In this document: positions 14,410 through 21,377 of the stretch, in pieces
Layout: each line of letters begins with the position of its first letter
How positions within the stretch are numbered: the stretch's first letter is position 1
DNA from: DAOTWY01 sp003696565
Lineage (GTDB): Bacteria; Chloroflexota; Anaerolineae; Aggregatilineales; Phototrophicaceae
Assembly: GCA_034435635.1 (NCBI GenBank)
Contig: DAOTWY010000078.1
Coordinates: forward strand, 1 to 21,377
Direction: 5' to 3'
Length of the DNA: 21,377 bases
The notes under the pieces: generated by a model
The model's database searches: none
Seen by the model: only the letters and a program-made list of their open reading frames with translations
Told to the model about the DNA's origin: nothing
Translations under genes and position numbers: made by a program

Positions 14410-16125
14410 TTAATAACTCATCATCAAGCGTTGGATACGCGGTAAGAATTCATCATCAAGCAACGGATCATAGTTAGGTATAAGGCGACGATTAATGTAA
14501 TGTTGCACGACATCCGGCTTAAGTGTTGGCAGCCCCTGCTCCAATTCCCATTGAGCTTCTGCCAAAAGCAAGGCTGCTTGTGAAACATGGCTAAAAGCAT
14601 CCGCTAAGCGACGTGTATGGGCTTGTTGTTTTGTTGTATCTGTTACGCTAATTCTGTTTAATAATGTAAGTGTGCGATCTAAGCTCTCAAAGACATCAGA
14701 TGCCATCTGTTGTAAAGACTCATGTGTGACTGCTGCAAGCTGTTCTTTAAGATAAGCAATCAACGCTTCATGAACTTGGTAACGAGCAATATCACGTAGC
14801 ACCTGTAAACATAAAACATTATGTGTGCCTTCCCAACTTTCCAACACAATCATATCACGATACAAACGAGGCAAGATGCTGAATGACTCAATGGCACCGT
14901 TACCACCTAGCACCTCAATAGCTTGATGTATGGATTCAGTGCCACGAATGCTAGTGATATATTTATTTAAGTTGACCAACATCCGATAGGCGGCTTTGTC
15001 GGTATGCGTCGCTTGACCAGTTTCAATTTTATCTAACAAAGCGGCAAGCGCGAAGCTCGACGCAACAGCAGCATAATATTCACTCATGATATTGCTGACT
15101 GCTTCCTGCACCATTGGATATTCTGCAATTGGGTTCCCAAATGCCCGGCGGGTACAAGCGTAACTTGCCGCTTCAATATATGCTCGACGCATAAAGCCTG
15201 CGCAACTAACAGCATTCATCAGGCGAGAGGTGTTTAAGACCAGTTCAACTGTATTTTTAAAAGCACCCTCCAGCGGTCCAAGTTGATAAGCAACCGCATC
15301 AACAAAATCAACTTCCGCACTAGCAAGCGTGCGTGTGCCAAGTTTATCTTTAAGCCGCCGCAGATAAAAACCATTAGTTTGTCCATCGTCCAATTTACGC
15401 GGGACAATGAACATACCCAAACCTCGAGTTCCTTCTTGGCTGTTTTCTGGGCGGGCAGTAATCAAAAATTGATCAGCGTTGATGTTAGAACAAAACCATT
15501 TTTCTCCATTGATACGCCATGTTCCATCTCCCATATCGCGCGCGACAATAGCATTTGCACCAACATCACTTCCTCCCTGTACTTCCGTGAGGAATTGCGC
15601 ACCATGCTGCATCTGATGATAATCTGATTCGAGTAATGGGGGTAAGAATTTATTTCGTACGGTTTCATCAGCAACGGTTTGTAAGCTGCGGATTAACCCA
15701 GATGTACAAGCTAAACCACAAGAATGCCCGTCTGCAGTGTGGTTTAATAGGTAAAACAACGCCATTTGATGCACAACATTACCAGGTTGAGCCTGCATTG
15801 CCATAATGCCAGACTTCCAAATCAACTCACCGACCACATCATGATTGGGGTGAAATTCGATCTGTTCAATTCGCTCCCCAACACCGTTAAACCGCTCTAG
15901 GCGAGGGTGATTACCGATCCGATCCTCAATTTTCATCCCCGGATCAATAATTGTGGCGCATTCTGCCCCAAAATTTTGTAAGTTATCCTGAATTGCGGCG
16001 TATCGCTCATCCCCAAGATGGCGACGTAAGACATACTGCAAGTTACGGTCAGCCGTAAAATAATTATCTGGTTTACTTGTTTCCCATGTGATTAAATCAT
16101 TTCGTCCACGTAACGTATTATTCAT
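14410..16125 (-). CDS. AidB-like acyl-CoA dehydrogenase
   Basis: This 571-residue FAD-dependent acyl-CoA dehydrogenase family member is closest in layout to AidB, which is longer than the common 380-residue enzymes. TEVQGGSDVGAN (180-191) is the AidB-group version of the flavin/substrate loop, GEKWFCSN (207-214) is the conserved strand, and IHQAIEVLGGNG (399-410) is the C-terminal helix block. The catalytic base is Glu432 in ESWEGTHNVL, so the enzyme should be active. About 120 residues follow it and form the extra helical domain of AidB. E. coli AidB binds DNA, but that role cannot be assumed here; an isovaleryl- or long-chain acyl-CoA substrate is equally possible. The ATG has an AGGA nine bases upstream, and the gene appears to be monocistronic. 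Confidence 0.88.
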   Translation of the reverse strand: MNNTLRGRNDLITWETSKPDNYFTADRNLQYVLRRHLGDERYAAIQDNLQNFGAECATIIDPGMKIEDRIGNHPRLERFNGVGERIEQIEFHPNHDVVGELIWKSGIMAMQAQPGNVVHQMALFYLLNHTADGHSCGLACTSGLIRSLQTVADETVRNKFLPPLLESDYHQMQHGAQFLTEVQGGSDVGANAIVARDMGDGTWRINGEKWFCSNINADQFLITARPENSQEGTRGLGMFIVPRKLDDGQTNGFYLRRLKDKLGTRTLASAEVDFVDAVAYQLGPLEGAFKNTVELVLNTSRLMNAVSCAGFMRRAYIEAASYACTRRAFGNPIAEYPMVQEAVSNIMSEYYAAVASSFALAALLDKIETGQATHTDKAAYRMLVNLNKYITSIRGTESIHQAIEVLGGNGAIESFSILPRLYRDMIVLESWEGTHNVLCLQVLRDIARYQVHEALIAYLKEQLAAVTHESLQQMASDVFESLDRTLTLLNRISVTDTTKQQAHTRRLADAFSHVSQAALLLAEAQWELEQGLPTLKPDVVQHYINRRLIPNYDPLLDDEFLPRIQRLMMSY

Positions 16126-16258
16126 CTTAAAATTCCTATTTATTTAACAATCATCGCTTTAATTGTAACTTGAAAAACATCTTGATAAATAGCCAAGCAT
16201 TGACGTAGTTGCTGGATTCCCGTATGTTGTTATGATGATGAGTTTGGATGTTTCGATT

Positions 16259-16975
16259 ATGACAAAGAGACGTTGGTTGTTTATCTTAGGATTTCTATGT
16301 GTTGCTGGTTTGGCAGTTGGGTTATATCTTTACCAAAATCTGGTTAATATTGATAGTGATAGCAATAATTATATCGCAGAATGGCTGAATAATCCGGCTT
16401 CACGCACAGAATTGATAACCACACATGCCTGCGAAGATGCGCCATTTTTGCTGCCTTCCACCGGTTTCATTGGGTTGTTATATCGGGATGTGGCTCGACC
16501 ATACAATGGATTAAGCCGGCACACTGGCATTGATATTTTTGGCGATGGCGATTTAGGGACGGTACCAATTTTTGCTGCATATGATGGATACCTAACACGA
16601 CTGAATGATTGGCGTGCTACGGTAATCATCCGGCATGATGATCCACTTATTCCAGGTAGAACCATCTGGACATATTACACGCATATGGCAAACCTAGATG
16701 GGAGCGTCAGTTTTATTGTGGAGGACTTTCCACCTGGTACCACAGACCAATTTGTAGAACGTGGCACATTGTTAGGGTATCAGGGTAATTATAACGGTGG
16801 ACGTTTTGATATTGCGATGCATCTGCACTTTAGCATTGTAAAAAGCAACAAAGACGGTACGTTCAAAAACGAAGCAATCTTACGTAACACGCTAGACCCA
16901 TCGCCTTATTTTGGGTTACCGTTGGATTTGGATGCACGTGCAACTCGTCCTATCCGGTGCAAAACTGATTCGTAA
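16259..16975 (+). CDS. Membrane-anchored M23-family metallopeptidase
   Basis: This protein carries the LytM-type zinc peptidase motif. HTGID, with His and Asp four apart (His97 and Asp101 counted from the earliest start), YYTHM with a catalytic His (151), and HLHF (His197, His199) are all present, so it should cut peptide cross-links in the cell wall or a similar substrate outside the membrane. One hydrophobic segment after a positively charged MTKRRW anchors it. The first ATG of the frame is at 16232, but 16259 has a GGA nine bases upstream and gives the cleaner signal anchor, so I start there (238 residues). It is 33 bases upstream of the lectin-like gene and probably cotranscribed. The lack of a long coiled-coil or LysM domain suggests a minimal enzyme. 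Confidence 0.85.
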   Translation: MTKRRWLFILGFLCVAGLAVGLYLYQNLVNIDSDSNNYIAEWLNNPASRTELITTHACEDAPFLLPSTGFIGLLYRDVARPYNGLSRHTGIDIFGDGDLGTVPIFAAYDGYLTRLNDWRATVIIRHDDPLIPGRTIWTYYTHMANLDGSVSFIVEDFPPGTTDQFVERGTLLGYQGNYNGGRFDIAMHLHFSIVKSNKDGTFKNEAILRNTLDPSPYFGLPLDLDARATRPIRCKTDS

Positions 16976-17008
16976 ACCAGCGTCACCAATAACAAAAGAT
17001 CACGTTTT

Positions 17009-17734
17009 ATGAAAAACCAATACCACATCACTGAGGTTGGTCAGGGAAAAGTCGATCAGCAACAAGATATGTTCCGTTTAACAATGCCACCCGTTACAGG
17101 TGACATGTACCATAATGCACAGATTACATCATACATTACCCGGCGAGATTTTGAGTTTGAACCGCCTGTGTCACTACATATTCGTGCTTATGCGACTGGA
17201 GATATTCATGGCACAGCCGGGTTCGGTTTTTGGAATCATCCGTATGGACGTGTTCCACGGCTGCCCAAAGCAATCTGGTTTTTTTATGGATCACAGCCCA
17301 ATAACATGCCACTAGCAAAAAATATCCCTGGTTATGGGTGGAAATGTGCAACGTTTGACGCAGCCAATTGGCGTTTTTTAGCATTGTTACCAAGTGCCCC
17401 GGTTGGCTTTCTCCTGATGCGGTTGCCATCTATTTATAACCAACTGTGGGGAATTGGTCAGCGCGCTTTGGGAGTCGATGAATGTTTGTTGGACGAAACA
17501 CTACTAAATATCCCACATGATTACAGCATTATATGGGAAAAAGATCATGTTACGTTCATGTTAGATAACACAGTCATCTTTAAGACTAGGCGTGTACCTA
17601 AAGGAAAGCTTGGTTTTATTGCTTGGATAGATAATCAATATGCAATTGTCACGCCACAGGGACAATTTAGACACGGGCTGTTGTCACTTAACACATCGCA
17701 AGAACTTAGGCTTGAATCAATCTTGTTTGAATAA
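17009..17734 (+). CDS. Concanavalin A-like lectin/glucanase-fold protein, non-catalytic in look
   Basis: This 241-residue cytoplasmic protein is rich in aromatic residues. The stretch GTAGFGFWNHPYG (68-80), followed by a FFYGSQPNN loop (91-99) and then DYSIIWEKDHVTFMLDNTVI (171-190) and KLGFIAWIDNQY (200-211), follows the strand pattern of a jelly-roll of the family 16 glycosidase or laminin G type. The catalytic ExDxxE motif of family 16 enzymes is not seen, so a binding role is more likely. I do not recognise a named family. There is no signal peptide, which is odd for a carbohydrate binder. It follows the M23 peptidase and overlaps the next, convergent gene by 18 bases. No good ribosome site is seen. 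Confidence 0.6.
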   Translation: MKNQYHITEVGQGKVDQQQDMFRLTMPPVTGDMYHNAQITSYITRRDFEFEPPVSLHIRAYATGDIHGTAGFGFWNHPYGRVPRLPKAIWFFYGSQPNNMPLAKNIPGYGWKCATFDAANWRFLALLPSAPVGFLLMRLPSIYNQLWGIGQRALGVDECLLDETLLNIPHDYSIIWEKDHVTFMLDNTVIFKTRRVPKGKLGFIAWIDNQYAIVTPQGQFRHGLLSLNTSQELRLESILFE

Positions 17735-18040
17735 TGGTTCTTCCTCTTGGTATGACAAATTCTCAAGCATGTCCTCTAAGCGTTTAGGCTTTTCATAATA
17801 ATCAACCTCAGCTAAGCGCATTCCCTCCTGTATGCCAGCTTCATAGGCATCTTGCAACTGACGAATATGCTGCTTTTTATGATAAAAGTACATATGCAAA
17901 AACATCAGTGGTACCCACAAAAAAACCAATGCGACAACTGCGCTACCGGTATTACTTACAACAGCTGTCGCAAAAATAATAAAAGCGATTACATGAAGGA
18001 AGATAAGTATCTGGTTCCAGTTCATTGGTTCTTGTTTCAT
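17717..18040 (-). CDS. Small two-helix membrane protein with charged tail
   Basis: This 107-residue protein has two predicted helices (about 10-28 and 34-52), followed by a basic stretch (HKKQHIR, 54-60) and a helical, acidic tail ending in EEEPLFKQD. The layout resembles the '2TM' type of small bacterial proteins, but I cannot name a function. The ATG at 18040 is chosen over the GTG at 18043. It has its own promoter at 18084-18111, with a perfect TATAAT, and the gene convergently overlaps the lectin-like gene by 18 bases. Confidence 0.7.
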   Translation of the reverse strand: MKQEPMNWNQILIFLHVIAFIIFATAVVSNTGSAVVALVFLWVPLMFLHMYFYHKKQHIRQLQDAYEAGIQEGMRLAEVDYYEKPKRLEDMLENLSYQEEEPLFKQD

Positions 18041-18083
18041 CACTGTAATCCATATATCTATTTAACAGTAGTGAACATATTGT

Positions 18084-18111
18084 ATTATACGTGTTCTAAA
18101 CGAAATCGTTT
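18084..18111 (-). promoter_or_regulatory. Promoter with palindromic operator for the two-helix protein
   Basis: On the minus strand TATAAT lies at 18089-18084, with a predicted start near 18077. Its -35 region, at about 18112-18107, lacks a consensus hexamer. Instead AAACGAAATCGTTT, a palindrome with 6-bp arms (18098-18111), covers the spacer and the edge of the -35. This placement suggests control by a dimeric regulator. Confidence 0.45.
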
Positions 18112-18157
18112 CAATATTCAAGCAGACAAAAATCTTATGGTATGCATTCAAGCCTTA

Positions 18158-18188
18158 CCGTTACAATAGGTGTAAGTTAATGTAACGG
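18158..18188 (+). promoter_or_regulatory. Operator with three phased TGTAA half-sites and an 8-bp inverted repeat
   Basis: CCGTTACA (18158-18165) and TGTAACGG (18181-18188) are perfect 8-bp inverted repeats separated by 15 bases. A third TGTAA lies at 18171-18175. The half-sites start at 18161 (as TTACA), 18171 and 18181, exactly 10 bp apart, so they face the same side of the helix. A TACAAT -10 box (18162-18167) overlaps the first. The ribbon-helix-helix gene begins at 18197, so autoregulation is the natural reading. Confidence 0.5.
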
Positions 18189-18196
18189 AGAATATT

Positions 18197-18544
18197 ATGG
18201 TACGGAGGATCACCTTACGGGTTGATGATAAGCTATACTGGCAAGCGCATAAACATGCAGCAATCACAGGACGCTCATTAGAAGACATCCTCAATGACTG
18301 GTTAGTATCTGTTATGGACAATATCCCCATTGAACAACTTTCTAATGATGAAGTGCTATCGCTGTGTAATTTTAAGTTAAACCCAATGCAAGAAGCTGAG
18401 CTACGTCGCTTATTAAACGCCCAAACACTCACTTCGCAGGAAAATGCTCGTTTGGATGAACTACTAAAAGTGTATCGTAGAGGAATTATCCGTAAGCATC
18501 AGGCTTTGCAAGTCGCATCTGCACGGGGATTAATGGTATTGTGA
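18197..18544 (+). CDS. Orphan antitoxin-like ribbon-helix-helix protein
   Basis: This 115-residue protein begins with a beta strand (RRITLRVD) and two helices typical of a ribbon-helix-helix DNA-binding dimer (about 1-45). It continues with LSNDEVLSLC (48-57) and ends with LDELLKVYRRGIIRKHQALQVASARGL. That C-terminal half matches a family of small proteins, widespread in Cyanobacteria and Chloroflexota, that usually sit just before an HNH or PIN nuclease. Here no nuclease follows: the next gene, 33 bases on, is a HEAT-repeat protein. GGAG lies six bases before the ATG. The operator at 18158-18188 suggests it controls its own transcription. Confidence 0.75.
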   Translation: MVRRITLRVDDKLYWQAHKHAAITGRSLEDILNDWLVSVMDNIPIEQLSNDEVLSLCNFKLNPMQEAELRRLLNAQTLTSQENARLDELLKVYRRGIIRKHQALQVASARGLMVL

Positions 18545-18577
18545 TTTGAATAAGGTAAAATATCATTAAACAGTTAT

Positions 18578-19453
18578 GTGGAATATCGTGTTGTGGATGT
18601 AAACACCTTATTAGAACAAGCCAATGACCCCGCACAACGACCAGAAGTGATTAAAGCATTAGAACATATTTTGTTATCATCTGATGATGGTAATGCCTTA
18701 GCGTATCGTCAACGGCGAGACGCAGCACAAGCCTTAAGCAAGATCGGTCATGTTGATGCAATCAATGCGCTCATTTTAGCATTGCAAGATCATCATGCTG
18801 CTGTGAGAGCGGCGGCTGCCCTGGCACTTGGCACATTCAATGATTTGCGTGTCATGGATGCCCTAGTAAATGCTTTAGAGGACGAAGCCGAAAGTGTGCG
18901 CATTGCCGCGTTACAAAGCCTGAATATATTTGAAACGCTGCCATATGAGATAATTATTGAACACTTGGCAGACGAATCTGATTCGGTCCGTCATCATGCC
19001 ATTGATATACTCAAAAAAGCAGAAAAACGTGCCATGCCAGCCTTGTTACGTGCCATGTTACACCCCAACAGCACAGTACGCGGTACAGTGGCAGATTTAT
19101 TAGGGATGCTAAAAGATGAAGCCACACGAGCAACCCTAAAGGAAGCTGCAAAACAAGATAGCAGTCGTTGGGTGCGCAGCCGGGCAGAAGCAGCCCTTAA
19201 ACAATTACCACCAGAACAATTTGACTATCCTCGAATCAATCGCAATAACTACCCAGGTTTACAAACACAAAACCCTATTGAGCAGATGCGGGCACAACAG
19301 TCTAGCAAATTGGTCTCCCCCCAAACACCTGCAGAAATTCAAAAGATGCTAGACCAACTTGATTTGCGGTTGCTAAACGGAGAAATCAGTGAAGAAACCT
19401 ATAAACGGTTAGTCGCTCGGTGGGAAGCAAAATTGAAAGACAGTACAGACTAA
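18578..19453 (+). CDS. HEAT-repeat protein with SHOCT-like C-terminus
   Basis: This 291-residue soluble protein consists of about five HEAT repeats (roughly 46-210) with the recurring pattern of VRxxAAxAL seen at 76-84, 107-115 and 167-175. A loose linker (211-250, rich in Asn, Gln and Pro) leads to a short helical hairpin, IQKMLDQLDLRLLNGEISEE (254-273), continuing TYKRLVARWEAKL, which resembles the SHOCT domain found at the ends of oligomeric proteins. The start is a GTG at 18578. The ATG at 18576 is out of frame and stops after eight codons. The gene has no clear Shine-Dalgarno. It lies 33 bases after the antitoxin-like gene and is probably cotranscribed. HEAT arrays of this size usually bind proteins or act in phycobilin-type lyases, but no such function is shown. 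Confidence 0.85.
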   Translation: MEYRVVDVNTLLEQANDPAQRPEVIKALEHILLSSDDGNALAYRQRRDAAQALSKIGHVDAINALILALQDHHAAVRAAAALALGTFNDLRVMDALVNALEDEAESVRIAALQSLNIFETLPYEIIIEHLADESDSVRHHAIDILKKAEKRAMPALLRAMLHPNSTVRGTVADLLGMLKDEATRATLKEAAKQDSSRWVRSRAEAALKQLPPEQFDYPRINRNNYPGLQTQNPIEQMRAQQSSKLVSPQTPAEIQKMLDQLDLRLLNGEISEETYKRLVARWEAKLKDSTD

Positions 19454-19509
19454 CATCATGATGGTTTGTTGCGCACCTTATTATTCTGGCAGGCAATATG
19501 GAGAAATTG

Positions 19510-20277
19510 ATGAAACTTTATTCTTGGAATGTTAACGGTATTCGGGCATTACAAAGAAAAGGCTTTTTAGATTGGCTGCATCACACACAACCAGACATTT
19601 TGGGTCTACAGGAAACAAAAGCTAGTCCTGATCAATTGGATCACGATATGATCGCGCCACCTGGATATAAAACATACTGGGCTGAAAGTACGGTCAAGAA
19701 AGGCTATAGCGGTGTAGCACTTTACAGCAAAATTGAACCCAATGATGTGCAAATTGGTTTGGGAATACAGGAATATGATCAAGAGGGACGTACAATCATA
19801 GCGGAGTATGATGATTTCACATTCATCACTGCGTATTTCCCGAATGGTAGCCGAGATCACAGCCGGATACCGTTTAAGTTGGGATATTATCAAGCGTTTT
19901 TGGATTACTGTAATCAACGTGTTGCAGATGGGCGTTCAATTATATTTTGTGGCGATCTAAACACAGCACATCAAGAGATTGACCTGGCACGTCCTAAACA
20001 AAACGTCAAAAAAACAGGTTTTTTGCCAGAAGAACGAGAGTGGATTACCCGATATATTGATGCTGGTTATATCGACATTTTTCGTGAAATGTATCCTGAT
20101 TTAGTCGGAGCATATAATTGGTGGTCTAACCGAAGTGGTGCGCGTGAAAACAACGTTGGTTGGCGGATTGATTATTTTTTCGTTACACCAGATTTACGGG
20201 AGCGCGTTTTAGACACTGGCATCCACCCGGATGTTATGGGATCAGATCATTGTCCTATCAGCCTAACCTTAAAATAA
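19510..20277 (+). CDS. exoA: Exodeoxyribonuclease III (AP endonuclease)
   Basis: This 255-residue enzyme is of the exonuclease III family, which cuts DNA at abasic sites and removes 3' blocks in base excision repair. All catalytic motifs are there: WNVNG (6-10), QETK with Glu35, Tyr109 in AYFPNG, GDLN with Asp149 and Asn151, WRIDYF (218-223), and SDHCPI with Asp246 and His247. I start at 19510, not at the in-frame ATG at 19498, because GGAG lies six bases before it and MKLYSWNVNGIR aligns with the N-terminus of known ExoA proteins such as the Bacillus one. The intact active site makes the call firm. Confidence 0.96.
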   Translation: MKLYSWNVNGIRALQRKGFLDWLHHTQPDILGLQETKASPDQLDHDMIAPPGYKTYWAESTVKKGYSGVALYSKIEPNDVQIGLGIQEYDQEGRTIIAEYDDFTFITAYFPNGSRDHSRIPFKLGYYQAFLDYCNQRVADGRSIIFCGDLNTAHQEIDLARPKQNVKKTGFLPEEREWITRYIDAGYIDIFREMYPDLVGAYNWWSNRSGARENNVGWRIDYFFVTPDLRERVLDTGIHPDVMGSDHCPISLTLK

Positions 20278-20301
20278 GGCGGAGTGTATGCAACACGAAA
20301 A

Positions 20302-20331
20302 GCTATCAAAAACAATCATCATTTTGATAGC
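20302..20331 (-). terminator. 10-bp perfect hairpin overlapping the end of the GNAT gene
   Basis: GCTATCAAAA (20302-20311) and TTTTGATAGC (20322-20331) are perfect 10-bp arms around a 10-base loop. On the minus strand a U-tract TTTT follows, so it should terminate the GNAT transcript. The GNAT stop codon (20321-20319) lies inside the loop/stem boundary, so the last four codons form one arm. It may also terminate exoA from the other side, but without a U-tract there. Confidence 0.65.
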
Positions 20332-20852
20332 CTATCTTGGTGCAGCAAGCCAAAATAAGCGACATCATGATATTCTCCCCAATGAAAATAGTGCTGCCGC
20401 AATGTACCTTCGTGTTGCATACCAACTTTTTGTAGAACACGCGCGGATGCCTTGTTATCCACAAAGCAAACAGCATAAACGCGGTGTAGTTTTAATTCAT
20501 CAAATGCATATGAAAGAACGCATTGAAGAGCTTCTGTTGCATAACCTTGATTCCAAAACGAGACCCCTAGCCAATAACCCACTTCAGCACTATGATGTTG
20601 TAGACACAATGAAAGCTCAATCATTCCAATCAACACGGTTTGATGAACAATTCCCCAAATAAACGCTTTTCCGTTACGTCCTTGTTGCTGTGCATAATAA
20701 ACAAAATCGTTAGCGGCTTCTTGGGTATAAGGATACTGAACATTAAGCAATCTCGCGGCAATTTCACGACTATTCATTAACTCGTAAATGGATGACGCAT
20801 CTGCCAATTCCAAGGAGCGAAGATACAATCGTTTGGTTTGCAAAGTTTTCAT
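20319..20852 (-). CDS. RimJ/RimL-type GNAT N-acetyltransferase
   Basis: This 177-residue single-domain GNAT protein is of the type that acetylates N-termini of ribosomal or other proteins. TKRLYLRSL at the N-terminus, AEVGYWLG with Glu90 (89-96), the acetyl-CoA loop NQGYATEAL (101-109) and the HRVYAVCFVDNKASARVLQK block (123-142) with Asn133 are the family pattern. The ATG is preceded by AGGGGGA four bases upstream, a strong site. The exact acceptor is not known; drug-modifying relatives exist but nothing here points that way. It is divergent from the nitroreductase gene, with 46 bases between the starts. Confidence 0.88.
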   Translation of the reverse strand: MKTLQTKRLYLRSLELADASSIYELMNSREIAARLLNVQYPYTQEAANDFVYYAQQQGRNGKAFIWGIVHQTVLIGMIELSLCLQHHSAEVGYWLGVSFWNQGYATEALQCVLSYAFDELKLHRVYAVCFVDNKASARVLQKVGMQHEGTLRQHYFHWGEYHDVAYFGLLHQDRLSK

Positions 20853-20898
20853 TGTTCCCCCTGTTTGTGGTAATATTCTATAAAATGAGGAGTCAAGA

Positions 20899-21377
20899 AT
20901 GCAAGCAGTTTATCATCCTTTAGACTTTCACCATTTAGAGCCAGAAGAGCAGTTACGCCGGTCTCGGATGTTTTTAGAGATCATGCAGACCAGACGTTCT
21001 GTACGAGATTTTTCTACTAAACCAGTACCGTTTGAACTCATTAAAAACGCAATTAGGACCGCGGCAAGCGCGCCATCTGGTGCTAATCAACAACCGTGGA
21101 CATTCGTTGTCGTCAGTGATCCACAACTAAAAAAGAAAATCCGCGCCGCCGCAGAAGCTGAAGAAAAAGAAAGCTACGAACGTCGTATGAGTGCAGAATG
21201 GCTAGAGGCACTCGCTCATCTTGGCACAGATTGGCATAAACCCCATATTGAAGATGCCCCATATCTTATTATTGTTTTTGTTCAATCTTATAGCTGGCAA
21301 ACAGACCCGCAAACCGGTGAAACCCGCCGAATTAAACATTATTATGCAACTGAATCAGTTGGGATTGCAGTTGGGAT
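20899..21377 (+). CDS. Nitroreductase-family flavoprotein, iodotyrosine deiodinase-like (3' end outside window)
   Basis: The first 159 residues are in the window. FMN-binding RRSVRDFS (32-39) and APSGANQQPW (58-67) place it in the nitroreductase superfamily. The region from 83 to 121 departs from ordinary nitroreductases and follows iodotyrosine deiodinase (IYD): AEAEEKESYERRM with Glu89 and Tyr93, then TDWHKPHIEDAP with Lys114. The spacings Glu+4=Tyr and Tyr+21=Lys equal those of the human substrate-lid residues Glu157, Tyr161, Lys182. A GAGGAG eight bases before the ATG supports the start. Reductive dehalogenation of a halotyrosine-like aromatic is likely; bacterial homologues with this lid are known. 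The gene continues past the right edge. Confidence 0.85.
   Translation, partial: MQAVYHPLDFHHLEPEEQLRRSRMFLEIMQTRRSVRDFSTKPVPFELIKNAIRTAASAPSGANQQPWTFVVVSDPQLKKKIRAAAEAEEKESYERRMSAEWLEALAHLGTDWHKPHIEDAPYLIIVFVQSYSWQTDPQTGETRRIKHYYATESVGIAVG

Noticed and set aside
17009..17734. Family 16 glycoside hydrolase
   Set aside because: No ExDxxE catalytic motif is present.
20288..20662. 124-codon plus-strand frame after exoA
   Set aside because: It runs antisense through the GNAT gene, whose motifs are clear on the minus strand, and its product has no family likeness.

Overview
The window is AT-leaning bacterial DNA, gene-dense on both strands, with no rRNA, tRNA, CRISPR array, insertion sequence or phage gene that I can see. 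The mix of families (a LutB/LutC pair without LutA, a double-VWA membrane protein, an AidB-type acyl-CoA dehydrogenase, an orphan antitoxin of a kind common in Cyanobacteria and Chloroflexota, and a concanavalin-like protein) suggests a free-living Chloroflexota, probably Anaerolineae. That assignment is inference from family content only.

Layout. 1-1008: promoter and gene for an isoaspartyl peptidase/L-asparaginase, with the start codon of a divergent gene at the left edge. 1009-1387: the only gap over 300 bases. It holds a strong hairpin whose U-tract faces the minus strand, a block of about 170 bases full of long-range complementary segments (candidate structured RNA, best read on the minus strand), and a perfect TGTGA-N6-TCACA palindrome of CRP type. 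1388-2512: a DUF3095 protein with the two metal aspartates expected of a class III nucleotidyl cyclase. 2489-5914 (minus): a large two-VWA membrane protein followed by a small three-helix membrane protein. 6062-8263 (minus): an overlapping operon, PatB/MalY-type C-S lyase, AzlC, AzlD. 8523-9575 (minus): trpS. 9727-10740: tandem GNAT, possibly leaderless. 10786-14361: lutB, lutC and a YtcJ-type amidohydrolase behind an extended -10 promoter with a palindromic operator. 14410-16125 (minus): AidB-like acyl-CoA dehydrogenase. 16259-17734: membrane-anchored M23 peptidase and a lectin-like protein. 17717-18040 (minus): small two-helix membrane protein. 18197-19453: autoregulated-looking orphan antitoxin and a HEAT-repeat protein. 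19510-20277: exodeoxyribonuclease III. 20319-20852 (minus): RimJ/L-type GNAT. 20899-end: a nitroreductase carrying the substrate-binding triad of iodotyrosine deiodinase, cut by the window edge.

Most genes are ordinary core or catabolic functions. The most unusual stretch is 1009-1388, where a CRP-type site lies between a cyclase-like gene and the -35 region of a possible divergent structured RNA that ends at a good intrinsic terminator. If real, this is a compact nucleotide-signalling locus with an undescribed RNA. Second are the three TGTAA half-sites phased by 10 bp in front of the orphan antitoxin, and third the bacterial deiodinase-like flavoprotein.
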